From Saturnia japonica (lineage: Eukaryota; Arthropoda; Insecta; Lepidoptera; Saturniidae), in contig CM065309.1 in the NCBI GenBank assembly GCA_033032175.1, forward strand, positions 2,108,001-2,172,000: 64,000 nucleotides of DNA. The letters are read 5' to 3'. The position numbers and the translations under genes are program-made. Below, in pieces: positions 12,301 to 25,018 of the stretch (positions are counted from its first letter, which is position 1; every line of letters starts with the position of its first letter). The notes under the pieces were generated by a model. The model was not told the origin of the DNA, did no database searches, and saw only the letters and a list, made by a program, of their open reading frames with translations.

Positions 12301-12463
12301 AAAGAATGCGGAAAGAAATTAATTAATCTTGGCGAATCTAATTAGGATAATCGGATGCTTTGATCGGATTATTGTATTGTCATCGACTTTTGACAAGTGT
12401 GCAAAGTTTGAATTAAATCTGATCATTCAAAGTAGGACAAAATCGAGCTCAAAGGGGTCGGTT

Positions 12464-12486
12464 ACATACATACATACATACATACA
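12464..12486. repeat. (CATA)n microsatellite
   Basis: About five and a half perfect CATA units, located just beyond the Helitron helicase scrap. Confidence 0.9.
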
Positions 12487-13907
12487 GGTGAAGCTAATAA
12501 AAACGTGTTAAAAAAAGGATATATTTAAGCAAGTATGCATAATTTATGTAACAAAATTACTTTTTAAAATTATTTGATAATTTTACTGACGAAAATATAG
12601 TTTTATTTAAAACATAAATACTACCTTTTGGCGCTCGCACTGAAGTGACCGAAACGGAACAATGTCCAACCAACTAAACGAAACTTTTTCTTTCCTGACA
12701 CTTATTACTTGTACCTATCTACCTAAATATACATTTTGTAATTTTCTTATTGCATGTGCTAGTATTGTATTGGTAGGTAGCTACATACGTACCTAATTTA
12801 ATTTAAAAAATGTGAAGTAAATTAAATACTCAATTAATTGGATTGATATTCTATTGTACTTGTTAATTAAATTATACAATACTTAAAAATATATGATCAA
12901 ATACGAAGTTGCTTTGATAGTGGATTTAATACAAAGCAATCAAATATTTACTCGTAAGAACTCCGCCACCTACAAAAACATAAAAGATACATTACCGACA
13001 TGGATTTCTTTGATAATTTTATTTAACGTCAATAGTCAAAGTTAAAACAGAACAATTTTAAAAAGGCGGACTTAAACAATTGGAACATATGTGTATAGTT
13101 GAGACACATTGTATAAAGGAAACAAAAGGTTTTTTATTATGTTTCAGGTAAAAAGAATACAGACCGAGTATACTCTTTATTAAAGTTTATTTCAATATAC
13201 CTTATATGTATTATATTGTATTTTATTTAATATAATAGTTAAATGCAGGTTGCGCATTGCGCAGCCAACACTAACTACACTATGCCAATAAATGATAAAT
13301 TCTTGTTTGGTAATTTCGTAGTAACACCACATTCTTCATTATAACTAGAATCACTCCAGTCCGATAACATTTATAATCACTTCCCATAATATCTAAACCA
13401 GAAATTTCAATATAATTTATAAATATTAACGAAAACACGTAAAACAAATAGTCAACCGGCCGATTTCGGTCGGTAATCAAATCATAAACGTTTAGTAGTT
13501 TTAACAACGCCTCGTTGTGTCTAAATGTTTATAGAAACACTACAAGCTGTCATCTCCATACATTTGTAATACTAGGCGTTAACGCGTTATTCGTATCCTT
13601 CCCAACCGTATGTTGGTAACTTAGCAGACGAAACGTTTTTTAAAGGAACGCTTTTAGCGTACCTACGCCTGGTTGAAAATGCTACCGTTCGTAAGCAAAA
13701 CGAATCGTTCTTTGATTATAGGAACCGGGCATATATCTACTCTTTGGCGACTGTCAGCTTCCAAGGTTCCTTACTTTAGTTCCATATAAAACGGAAAAAA
13801 GTCTATGTTGTATTTGTGGGGCTATTCATGTTGATTTATTGATAAGATAATTAAAAAAATAATACTAAATTTAATGTTTTTGAGGAGTTCCCTAGTGTAT
13901 CTTAGAG
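12487..13907. other. Intergenic DNA, nothing recognised
   Basis: AT-rich. The 75-codon minus-strand frame at 13280-13507 has no recognisable motif and no splice context. I see no gene. Confidence 0.45.
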
Positions 13908-14072
13908 GTCGAAGGTCCAATGTCAATGAAATTATAATGGGACCACCCTTGAGGTATCCTCTTTACTACGAAAAACTAACCATCCAAATCGGTTCATAAT
14001 CAAGGAAGTTGTGGCTGAACATCTATAAAAAAAAACATTCGAATTATGAACCACCTTCTTTTTTTGAAGTCA
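13908..14072 (+). repeat. Dispersed repeat family D, copy 1
   Basis: The consensus blocks are CAATGCCAATGAAATTA, GGGACCACCCTTGAGGTAT, CCAAATCGGTTCATAA, GAACATC and AACATTCGAATT, ending near TTTTTTGAAGTC. Other copies are at 24078-24245, 52584-53028 (interrupted) and 58185-58345. No coding content. Order and spacing are conserved in all four, so it is one family; the class is unknown. Confidence 0.8.
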
Positions 14073-14109
14073 GATATATATATTGACAACACAGCTCAAT
14101 GTGATCCAG

Positions 14110-14345
14110 TATCCAAAGTGCGGTGTTTAAGGGGTGTCGAAAAACATCTTTAAAGTAGAGACGCCCAAGCTAATCTTACCTGCACGTGGTGCACCCTGAT
14201 GAGTACCTAACGAACGATGAAATGACGACAGCGGGATGGTAGGGCTGTTTCACCTGATTTGGTCGCGACCACCATGCATGTAGTTAAGACTCCGTCATAG
14301 TGACTCGCTTTTGCGTGTCACGTTTCGGAATCAGCCTGGACAGTA
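14110..14345 (-). repeat. Dispersed repeat family E, inverted relative to 36000-36315
   Basis: The block GAGACGCCCAAGC...CTGCACGTGGTGCACCCTGA and the later CTGTTTCACC...ACCATGCATG...GTGACTCGCTTTTG...CGTTTCGG are the reverse complement of the series at 36000-36315. Partial pieces also occur at about 21840-21885 and 23203-23290. It looks like a non-coding retroelement tail or SINE; class unassigned. Confidence 0.7.
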
Positions 14346-16453
14346 CCGTCAATATGTCGTGCTACAGGAATTAAAAAAAAAACGCTGAGTATTTTATGGA
14401 AATAAAACAATAGTCAACTAAAATGCCGTTTGGGTAACGTTTGTTTACTTTCGTGCGACATCATGCGCTGAGATTGCTGTTCTTTGACACGAAGAACAGA
14501 ATAGGAATTAATAGTAAAGTCAATACTACGTACACTGGGTCAGTAATGTAGATTCCGTATTCACATCGACAATTCTCCGAAATATCATTAATATTAGGTA
14601 GTATGTTATTTAATATGACGTGTTGGCAAAGCAAGCCGGACCTTACAATAATAGGTATCTATTTAATTTAATTTATTTATTAGGGTTTGACAACAGTATC
14701 TTAATGAGAAATAAATAGCTATAGTTATGATCACTAATTATACTTATTCAAACACAGCATGCCTCAAATTTAGTACGTTAATGTTAATAATTGGAATATA
14801 TTATTTGAAATTATTGTGAAATGACGTTAAACACAGAATTTTCAAATAATAAATATGAGAATAGTTAATTATAAGAAAAATATAGAATTATTATTATTCA
14901 CGAATTAAGAAAAAAAAACCAAGGTGAGCGAGTATGCTGGATAACCATTAAAATTTTCGATATTTTCCAGCTCCTTATAATTATTGACCTGATAATCTAG
15001 GAACAATAATAGCTAAGAACTGGCCTAGATTGGTTCTGTAGCATTTATCATCAAATAATGTGACATACAAAAATCTCAGCGATAGAATATTACCTATGTC
15101 TATCTTTTAATGATCACTTTTGCATTTAAAATAACCGACGCGGTTCGCGACCACCACGTGTGGGAACAAGGTCAACACGATTCGCGCGTGTTTTCAACCG
15201 ACGGTATTCTGTATAAGCAGAGTCGCGGGCACAGCTAGTTGATGCTAAATTCCAAAAGTTTTGAGTCGTCAAATAGAGCAATTACTTCTCAGTTTAACTA
15301 AGAGCTATCACCTTAAACTGTGCTATGAGCATTGTAAACAACATGATATAAATGAATTGGAAGTTTGAATACTGTTATTTAGTGAATCAGTCAGGCGACG
15401 AGACGCGACGCGACACCTCTATTTGCGTCAATGCGATAAATTCTTAGTTCTATATTAAATGCCGCTGTCTTTAATTCAAATACAATAGCGTGTGCTCTGG
15501 AGGAAGACAAACGTAAGATCTTCGCGGACACCGCAATGGTAAGCGTGTCAACCGTTATCTTTATAGAATTTTTAATGCTGCATAGTTTTATGTATAGGTA
15601 TTTTGTAAGAAAATATTTCATCTTTCTAATAAATGTATATTAAATACTCATTAAAGTAGATTGCATTTCTGTGTAATTTATTGTATGCAGAGCTACCTGA
15701 ACGATGTCATGGTCCGTCCGGCATTACGGTGGTGACGGTTGACGGTCATTTATAAATAGTGACCGTCGCTTTTGAATTTCAATGTGTACAGTTAAGAACA
15801 ATGTACCTAATGGTTTTATTGGGCGTGTATAGAAAGAAAACAAGACTAATGTAGAGAAAATATTTCTCGCTTCTTAGCCCATTTTCATTAATTTTCGCCT
15901 AACCCGGCAGACACCCTTTTACCCTTCTCAATAGTTAAGATCTCGACCACAGCGCCATCTATCTCGTTTATATTCTTAATAACTTTCCCTAGAAAAAAAC
16001 AAAGAAAAAAACCCTTCTTTTGAGGCACTAGTTATGGTTATTATTTCGATAGAACAAAAGACCTTCAGTTTTTTTTTCCAATTGGAAAATTTTGCGGGAA
16101 AGTTTTAAAATTTTTCTTGTCATGACAACCTAATTTGTACTATTATGAACATTTTAAAATGCAAAAATAATCAAATCGATCCGTGCTTTCTCATGTGTCG
16201 CGATAACGAACGAACAGCATTTAATTTTTATTTATATAGATTTAATTTTCAAGATTGTTTTGAAAACTAAGGGCTTCATGTCACATAATAGGTATATGTA
16301 TATTTCTTAGATTGAACTAAATTCATAACCAGTAATATAGAAAGTTACAATGTCGGTCTCTTATACGTAATCCTTGAATTTCGGATAGAACCGAGTAAAA
16401 GGTGAAATAATGCTTATATTGTATTTTTTTCTCTATTATCTGATGATGAACAG
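14346..16453. other. Spacer upstream of esterase 2
   Basis: Mostly AT-rich. A CGACGCGACGCGACA stretch near 15399-15413 is a short GC-rich imperfect repeat. Motifs such as GGCACAGCTAGTTGATG near 15228 and TTATTTATATAGATT near 16230 are the usual ends of dispersed lepidopteran repeats. No gene seen. The esterase 2 start codon at 16454 follows directly; no convincing TATA box can be singled out in this AT-rich setting. Confidence 0.4.
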
Positions 16454-19400
16454 ATGGTGAAAATGGTGATTCTCCAACTTGCTGTATTTCTGAGTGCTTG
16501 CCTTTGTACTACTCCTGCTCCAGAGGTAAAGAACACGTGCTAAGCTGTATCCATACTAATATAATAATTAAGAAAGTAATTCTGTCTGTCTGTTAACCTT
16601 TTGACGACAAGTATCTGTATCTAATATAATATGTAAAATTTAGTATAGATATATCAAGACATGGAAAAGAACATAATACAAAACTCACGTATAAGATTAT
16701 CGCGAGCTTAATTTCCGCAGATCGATATCTACGTGCGCCTCTTTTGTGCTATTTTTACTGTCTTATTTATTCAAATTAGGACGGCCAGTGGCCAATACAC
16801 TAATACATTAAGTTTTTATAGGTACACAATATAACACAATTTTAAGTGCATTGACCTTTGTAGGCTGCCACAGCATGCACTATAGTATGGTAAACAATAT
16901 TGTATTGTAGTAGAAATTGCAAAACAATAATAAAAATATACCTATTAACAGAAAAAAACAAAGATAACCTATAAAAACAAGAATTGTGCGATCATTGACA
17001 AGTCAAGGATCAACTATAAAATCCATATTAAATAATTGAAAAACATGTAAAATTAAAATAAAATAATAAATTAAAATTAAATTAAAGTATAGCAAAATAT
17101 AACAATAATACAAACAAATCAAAATCAAAAGTTCCATTTAACCGTGATAGCCCAATTCTTCCAGGAAGTTTAGTCGCCTGATGTTAAAGTCCTTGGTGTA
17201 CAAAGGTATTCAGCACATTAAACCCATTCTGTGCACTCCAGCAGTATGTGTTCGACATTCTGGCTGTCTCTTCTTTTCTCATGCACGCTCAAAACAAAGA
17301 GCTTTTTGCAACTTCTAAATTTAAAAAAATATGTTATTATGATGACCGTATCCCGTAAACCGGTGATCATTCGCGCTTGACGTATATTCAAGCACTATAT
17401 CACTTTATAGATTTTGGGCAATCAGAAGTGTCAGGAGACAATTATCCTACAGCATAGCAGACCTCTCGCGTCTCTCACAAGTCTTCCCAAGATAGGAATA
17501 TTCTGCAACATGCTTAAAAATTATTTAATCTGCCTTTATGCTTAGCGTTCGTGGACTACGAAAAAGCCTTTGATTCGGTTGAAACCTGGGCAGTGTTGCA
17601 GTCTCTCCAGCGGTGCCGTATTGACTATCGATATATCGAAGTGTTGAAGTGCTTGTACAACAACGCCATCATGTCGGTCCGAGTACAGAAGCAGTGCACG
17701 AAGGCAATTCCTTTGAGAAGAGGCGTTAGACAGGGAGACGTAATATCTCCGAAACTGTTTACCGCCGCTCTAGAGAACGCCTTCAAGCTCCTGGAATGGC
17801 AAGGACTCGGCATCAATGTCAATGGCGAGTACATCACTCACCTTCGATTTGCTGACGACATCGTAGTCATGGCAGAATCGCTGGAAGATCTTGGCACAAT
17901 GCTCGATGGCCTCGACAAAGTTTCTCAACAGGTGGGCCTTAAAATGAACATGGACAAGACGAAAATCATGTCGAATATCCATGTGGTGCCCACCCCAGTA
18001 TCAGTAGGGAACTCTTGTCTAGAAGTTGTTGAAGAATATGTCTACCTGGGACAAACAGTCCAGTTAGGTAGGTCCAACTTTGAAAAAGAGGTCAGTCGAC
18101 GAATCCAACTCGGCTGGGCAGCGTTCGGGAAACTGCGCGACGTCTGCTCGTCCAAAATACCTCAGTGCCTCAAGACGAAAGTCTTTGACCAGTGTGTGTT
18201 GCCAGTGATGACATACGGCACAGAGACGTGGTCGCTCACTGTGGGCCTCATAACAAAGCTCAAGGTCGCTCAGCGAGCTATGGAGAGGGCTATGCTAGGT
18301 GTTTCTCTACGAGATCGAATCAGAAATGAGGAGATCCGTAGACAAACTAAGGTAACCGACATAGCCAAAAGGATTAGCAAGTTGAAGTGCCAGTGGGCGG
18401 GGCACATAGTTCGGAGAACTGACGGCCGTTGGGGCAGAAAGGATCTCGAGTGGAGACCACGCACCGGAAAGCGCAGCGTAGGACGGCCCCCCACTAGATG
18501 GAAAGACGACATAATAAAGGTCGCTGGGAGCCGTTGGGTGCAGGCCGCACAAGATCGGTCGCTCTGGAGATCTTTGGGGGAGGCCTATGTTCAGCAGTGG
18601 ATGTCCTGCGGCTGAAATGATGATGATGATGCTTAAAAATTATTTTGAGACCCAGTAAAATTATAAAACTTTCGAATCATTGAATCATCTTTAGCAACAA
18701 GAGCTAGACAATTAATGTTTCTTCCGATGTATGGATGAATACAGTATATTCACTTCTTCCTACGTTAACTATTTCTATGAAATATAAAACCTGCAAGTGC
18801 CTCTTCGTCTCTACTCGCGGCTGTGTGCCTTAAGCGCTCGCCCCCAAGTTCGATGAAGCTGTAAAAGCCACAGCGGCTTCAGGGCCCCTAAGGCTAACAG
18901 TATAGTCTATTCAAAAAAAAAAAAACTTCGTCCCTGGTATCACTCGACATTATTAAATTTTAACTGTTTTACCGTACAAAAGCATCGGTCTAATGACAAA
19001 TGATAAAATTTTGTTCATTTTGATTAGCTTAAAACTGGTATCTGATAAAGATATGGTCGCCTACTCGTATCGCAACGTAATGACTATTAATGAATAAATC
19101 TTGTCTACATTTTTGTATTAGTGTTGAATTTTCGGATCTTGCTTAAAATAAATAAGAGTATCGTCCGTAAATTACAATGATGGTTCAATTCATGTTTATC
19201 TAACTCTTTCCTCGTTTCCTCCTTAAACAGCACCAACCCTGTTTGATACGAGAATATTTGGATTTTTTGTTACTTTTCTTTGTCTTTCTTAGTAGCTTTT
19301 GTAAGTTTTTTGTGTTTTTATTGAAATTTTATAATAATATATATTGCTGTTTTATACGTCATAATTCTCACGTTTTTACATTTTTACTTTTACTTTTTAA

Positions 19401-22400
19401 GACTAAGTATTTAAGTTAATACGTTCGTAATGTGACGCCACCGAATGGCTCCAACGGAAGACCAGCGTTGGTTGTTTACAACCAGCATCATGCTGAGCTG
19501 GGGCCGTTTTGTAGCAACTGGCATTTGATATGTAATAGGTTGTTGTAAATATTTTTAAATTTTCTATGATGTCAAATGTCTTTGTTACAAATAAACCTTT
19601 TACAATTACTATATATTTAATTGTTTCTATCGGAAAAAGGTTTAGATAAAACTATTCAGCCTTCCTGGTGATCTTTTACAGGATAATCCTATAGTAACAG
19701 TAAAACAAGGGAAACTGAAAGGTTCTGTTCTAAAACTATTAGATGGAACTTCGTATTACAGCTTTAAAGGAATCCCTTATGCACAGCCACCGGTTGGAGA
19801 GCTGAGGTTTCGGGTAAGTTTGCGTTATTTATTTTTCATTGTACAACGCAATGAAATAAATGAGTTTTTTTTTTTTATGTTGACATGATACAATATGTTA
19901 GGAATTCTCTATTCTATTATACACAATGAAACCAACTGAAAAAGAAGCTTTGCCTGTCTAAGGATAAGTCACCTGACATTATTGTGGAAAACATAGATTT
20001 AGATGTATTAAATCTATGGTCGAAATAACGAATGCCATATTTGCAAAGTGAATACGATACCTGTAAACTTTTTTGTAATATATATTTTTCACATCAAAAG
20101 GTATTAAACATGATGATAAATATTATTTTTATTATGTAACTGAATTAAAAACAGCACATTTTTTAAATACACCTTCGTTGACGATATTATTGTATTGTAA
20201 ATTACAGTGTAAATTACAAGATTGTGATAAATTATTTTATCGCGTTTTACAATTGGATTAAATGATTTTACTATTACTTTAAATTACAGGCACCTTTACC
20301 ACCAAAACCTTGGAATGGCATTCGTGACGCTTTAAATCACGGAGAAATTTGTCCCCAATATGATATTAGTACTACGGAACTTGTCCCAGGAAACGAGGAC
20401 TGCTTGTTCGTAAACGTTTATACGAAATCATTACGATCTAATTCTAAGAAAGCCGTCATGGTTTATATTCATGAAGGAGCTTATACATCTGGATCTGGTA
20501 ATACAGACGTATGTGGACCGGAATTTTTATTACAGCATGATATAGTTCTCGTAACAATGAACTACAGACTTGAGATGTTAGGTTTTCTCTGCTTGGACAT
20601 TCCTGAAGTACCTGGAAATGCTGGTATAAAAGATCAAGTAGCAGCATTACGTTGGATAAAGGAGAACATAGCTAAATTCGGTGGTGACCCTGACAATATA
20701 ACGATATTTGGAGAGAGTGCAGGGTCTAGTGCGGTGACTTATCACATGCTTTCACCGATGTCGAAAGGATTGTTCAACAGAGCTATAGGACAAAGCGGAG
20801 TCTGTATCCAGGATTGGGCTATAGCTACTGGAGCTGTAGAAAGAGCATTTAGAGTGGGAAGGATTCTGGGTAAGGAAACCAATAATGTCCAAGAATTGCT
20901 TACATTTTTGAGAAGCGTTCCAGCTATCGATTTATTAAATATGAACTTAAGAGCAAGAACGCCAGATGAAAAATATAGAGGACTACCCATGTATTTTGTA
21001 CCAATCGTAGAAAAAAAATTTGATTGTGTCGAAGCATTCATAACAGAAAACCCGCTAAGTATCCTGTTGTCTAAAAATGTGAATAAAGTTCCTTTTCTGG
21101 TTGGTTTCACTTCATCAGAAGGTCTATTGATGCTTGAGGATCAACTTGAAAAAGTTAATGTAACGAATGCCCAGCCATCCTATTTCGTGCCAAGAGAACT
21201 AGCAAGTAAATTATCAGCTGATAAATTAAAACAATTTGGTGAAAGGATAAAAAGATTTTACGTTGGTGAGAAAGATTTATCGAACGACACAGCACAAGCT
21301 ATAGTTAATATGCAAACAGATATCAATTTTGCATATAACACTCACAGATTCTTGCAATTCTATGGAGCACTCAATATGCCCATGTATATGTACAGGTTTG
21401 AGTATGTGACGGCTTTGAATATAATCAAAAAATTACTTGGATATGATGGATTACCTGGAGCTTCTCATGGTGATGACTTGTTTTACATATTCTACAATGA
21501 ATACAATAAGGATGCGTATAATACAGGTGGTGAAAAAATAAAGCAAATTGTATTTCAAATAACAAAAATGTGGACTGATTTTGCGAGAACCGGGTGAGTT
21601 ATTTTATTTAGTTTCTTGGTTTTTAATAAAACATAAGCTACTTGATAAGAGATTTTATACAAATCTTTCAAGTACTGACTTCACCTTTCTAAAATTATTC
21701 TATGACTTTTATACCTAGTTCTTTCTATGTTTTTGGTTTGGTACGACGATCAACATATATGGTAAAAAGCTGAAAACTCCTCACAGTGGTTCCCTTATGC
21801 GCGTCTCTTTTCTGTTTCTTTTTTTAAATAATAGTTCGCATATTGACGGTATTGTCCCTGATGGTAAAAACAGCACAATCTAAGGCCTACATAAATATAT
21901 CTTCACGTTACGCTTAAAGAACGTAAGACGCCAATGTCGTAAGACGGAAGGAACTGACTTGCCGAGGGACAAGGTTCCACAGTGTCATGGTACTATAAAG
22001 ATAAGACATAGAGAACTCTCGGAATTAGTCAGTATATATCCAGTTTCTGTTTACGTAGGTTGGCATGACAGACGGTCGCACTTGATAAATTTTTGTTCTG
22101 CTCTCGATGATTTCGGAATATTTCCTGGCAATGTTTCTGTCAATTTGTTGTACTACTATAAAAAAGTGTACCTACTTAAGTAAGCCATGATTTCTTTAAG
22201 AATGATAATGGGAATTAATTTAACAATTTTTTTTTGTATGTGTGGAAGCAATATTTTAATTTGATTTGTCGCAAACCCGTCATACGGTTCGCGCACCTCT
22301 TTAAATTTGACCATTTACTAACGCGATAAAAGATATTATATATAAATTACTTCATAAAAAGTGTGGGACATCTCGCCGGAGAGGTCGCATATTTTTTCTA

Positions 22401-23957
22401 TGATATAACAAAGCGTAAAAGTTTTTTCTTTGTCCATTTGTTAAAACACGCTAATCTCTGGAACTAAATTAACACGGGTGAAACCTTGTGGCACTGCTAG
22501 TTTAATATAGGTACCTGTGTTGTGATTAAGTATTTTAACAAAAAGTAGATACTAGTTTCCACGGGTCATTGCAGCACGGCGCTGGTTGACTCCATGTTTT
22601 CAAATTACTAGGTAACAATTAAGTCTTATAAATAAATAAGGAAACTGTATCTTCTACGTATAAGTAGCGTAGGGTTTTCCGAAACCAACTGATTCACCTA
22701 TGTGTAGGTATTTATGTACATTGTAGATTGTCATTTCAACTATAAAGTTTTGTACAAGGTTTTCCTTAAACCTTGTTCTTTAAACGATATGAATGTGGGT
22801 ACGTACGTATGTACTTGGTTTATAGATCGGAAGTATACGTAATAGTAACTATATGAATCAGATGTTGCCGTAGAATAATATTTATTATTTATTGAATTTA
22901 ATCAATCTAATATTAATTGGCAATAATTAAAAAAAAAATCATTACTAGTGTTGTACCAGCATGGTACTGACGATTTAAAAGTCGAACGAAAAATAAAGGT
23001 TTAAAAAAAATGTGGTGCGGATATAACCGAGCAAATAGTTTTTGCAGTATGAAGTTCGCGCGCGTGGTACGCTATAGCATGACCCCAAACTACCTTGTTC
23101 CTTATAATACGATCTTTTCTTCTTGTAATATTCCTCGTCCATACATATGTATTCTACTGTTATTGACATACTAGCTGGTACCCGCGACTTCGTCTGCGTA
23201 TTATTGGATATACACAGACTGATCTCGGTACACGACAAACCAAAAGAAAATCATAGATGGGTTTATGGTGGACACGATCCCTACCACTCCGCTATATTAC
23301 TGCACATGTAACAGCTAATTTAAAAAATGACAAAGCAAAAAAATCATAGATGGATATTATATTTTTAGGATAACAGTTGATAAGTTATGATTTTACCACG
23401 ATAAAAAGTTCCCCTATGTGGTAAATGTCTCATTTTTATGTGTTATTCTACAGTACACCGAACATTTGGCTACTAAATTCTATAACGTGTATTTATCACA
23501 TCTGACATTGGCAATATTCCTTAAATAGGCAGAAAGCCAAAATAAAAAAGATTAAGTGTACCTACATATTAAATTATATTTTGTTTTTGTATACTTTTCT
23601 GCTTGTCAGTACAAGCCTATAATAAACATCAGAAACATGAAGACTCCTGCCACTGGCACAATAATATTACTGTGCCCGTTTGAATAGAAAAAGAAAAAAA
23701 TAATTATCTACCCTCTTCTAAGTGTAGGTTGATTGATCCATATAGCTAATTAAATTATTATTATAATTTTGTTTTTCAGTAATCCAACACCGGACAACAA
23801 TGCATCTATTAAATGGACGCCCTTCACATCATCAAGAAAAGAATACCTGATACTTGGTGAAAAGGCCCACATAGGGCAATATGCGAACAGAGAAAGGACA
23901 GAGTTTTGGAATCAGTTGTACTGTGAAGCAGGAGTACCTTGTATGAGAAAGAAGTAA
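16454..23957 (+). CDS. Carboxylesterase 2, secreted (COesterase family), complete
   Basis: Exons: 16454-16525 (signal peptide, begins MVKMVILQLAVFLSACLC), 19682-19813, 20290-21593 and 23780-23957 (TAA). They join to 561 residues, normal for insect esterases. Intron phases are 0, 0 and 2. Seen: DNPIVTVKQGKLKG at the mature N terminus; Ser211 in FGESAG; Glu345 in SSEG; His461 in GASHGDD. The triad is intact. The oxyanion-hole motif is His129-Glu130-Gly131-Ala (VYIHEGAY); Glu replaces the first glycine of His-Gly-Gly, which could disturb the hole. The leader predicts secretion, and no KDEL-type tail or GPI-like C terminus is present (it ends CMRKK). Intron 1 (3156 bp) holds an RTE LINE insertion. 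AATAAA at 23963 follows the stop. It probably hydrolyses small or lipophilic esters; the substrate is unknown. Confidence 0.93.
17510..17526. repeat. Target-site duplication, left copy (RTE insertion)
   Basis: ATGCTTAAAAATTATTT occurs here and again at 18629-18645, on either side of the 5'-truncated LINE. The first ATG of the right copy is ambiguous with the LINE's ATG tail. Confidence 0.85.
17527..18628 (+). mobile_element. 5'-truncated RTE-type LINE with open reverse-transcriptase ORF
   Basis: A frame from about 17530 to the stop at 18613-18615 encodes the palm and C-terminal part of a non-LTR reverse transcriptase. It shows DYEKAFDSVE, the RRGVRQGDVISPKLF block, the catalytic FADDIV, and a C terminus rich in KLKCQWAGHIVRR and GRPPTRW. 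The tail is (ATG)n, typical of RTE elements. It lacks the endonuclease and the fingers, so it cannot be autonomous. It is closely related to the longer copy at 40531-43667 but without its stop codons or deletion. It sits in intron 1 of esterase 2 in the sense direction and is flanked by a 17-bp target-site duplication. Confidence 0.92.
18629..18645. repeat. Target-site duplication, right copy (RTE insertion)
   Basis: Repeats 17510-17526 exactly; marks the 3' end of the LINE insertion. Confidence 0.85.
18816..18925 (+). repeat. SINE family C with poly-A tail
   Basis: The block CGCGGCTG...TAAGCGCTCGCCCCCA...GAAGCTGTAAAAGCC...CCTAAGGCTAACAGTATAGT ends in a run of A. It recurs inverted at 29058-29166 and as a shorter piece at 29737-29792. 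It lies in intron 1 of esterase 2. Confidence 0.8.
23445..23640. repeat. Dispersed repeat, copy 2 (pairs with 2843-3015)
   Basis: Begins near TTATTCTACAGTACACCGAA and ends near CATCAGAAACATG. Located in intron 3 of esterase 2 shortly before its last exon. Confidence 0.55.
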
Positions 23958-23962
23958 CATGT

Positions 23963-23968
23963 AATAAA
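23963..23968 (+). promoter_or_regulatory. Candidate poly(A) signal of esterase 2
   Basis: AATAAA six bases after the stop codon. The position is very close to the stop, so the real signal may be further downstream. Confidence 0.4.
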
Positions 23969-24077
23969 TTGTTATCTTTTTATAATTTGTTATATTTAAT
24001 CAAACCAAATAACAATTTGTATACAAATTAAATGAATTGGCTATGGATTTGTGTCTTGGTTTACAAAAAAGATACCT

Positions 24078-24245
24078 ACAAAGTTGAAGGTTCAATGCCA
24101 ATGAAATTAGAAATATGGGACTACCCTTGAAGTATCTCCTTTCTAACGGAAAAAAAGAATCATCTAAATCGGTTCATAAGCAAAGAAGTTATGCCTGAAC
24201 ATCCATATTCGAATTGAAGACCTTATTTTTTTAAGTTGGTTAAAA
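24078..24245 (+). repeat. Dispersed repeat family D, copy 2
   Basis: Shows CAATGCCAATGAAATTAG, GGGACTACCCTTGAAGTAT, TAAATCGGTTCATAAGCAAA and ATTCGAATTGAAGACC in the same order as 13908-14072. Confidence 0.8.
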
Positions 24246-24475
24246 CTGGTCTACCTTTTTTATGTTAAAAAGGGGCAAACGGCAGGTGCGCACTTGATGG
24301 AAAGTGATTACCGCCACCCACGAACATCCGCAACACCAGTGGACTCGCAGCAGCGTTGCCGGCCTTTTTGCGAAGAATAAGCTCTCTTTAAAGGTCACCA
24401 GGTCGTAACGGTTTGCAAAGACCTCAGACGATAGCTGGTTCCACAGAGTGGTTCCACCTCTATTCTATGTCATGA
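24246..24475 (-). repeat. Common lepidopteran dispersed repeat
   Basis: A GC-richer stretch with GGCAAACGGCAGGTGCGCAC, GATGGAAAGTGATTACCGCC, GCAGCGTTGCCGGCCTTTTT and AGCTGGTTCCACAGAGTGG. I recognise this order of motifs as a very common non-coding retroelement tail in moth and butterfly genomes. Only one copy lies in this window, so the call rests on recall. Confidence 0.55.
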
Positions 24476-24514
24476 TTTTTACTTCAACTAAAAATTCAGG
24501 CTAAGTTTTTTTTT

Positions 24515-24595
24515 CTTTATAGGTTTTAGTGTTTAGCTAAAATCCCTGATGTTCAGATCGCCCAAGATGGTGACACGCTCCGTGACCACTTGATT
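24515..24595 (-). repeat. SINE family A scrap
   Basis: TTTATAGGTTTTAGTGTTTAG, then GATCGCCCAAGATGGTGACAC, resembles the 3' core of family A (compare 8440-8560). Truncated on both sides. Confidence 0.5.
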
Positions 24596-25018
24596 TGTCT
24601 TTCACTGTACATTTTTAGTAATATATTGCTAGCCACGAACATTACGTGTAGACAAAACAAACATGTGGAATTTAACTAAAAAAAGAAGTTAGTGTTTGCA
24701 TACTGTATGTAAAGAAATTGGCTAAATCAAAGTCAGAAGTCAAATAGACGCTTACGGGTTCATCATATTTTGATGGAATGTGAACAACATGATGAATTCC
24801 ATACACTTTATGAAGATCATAAAAGATGAGTGTACGTTTTGTGATTATCTTCGGATGAATATCAAAACATTCGTTAAATTATTTGTAAATTATTAATCAT
24901 ACCTACTATATGTAAACACTAATTATTATTTTTTAGTTAAACTTAACATGTCCATTATTCCTACACATATAATGTTCGTGGCTAGCAATGTATTACGAAA
25001 GAGGTACAGTGATATGTT

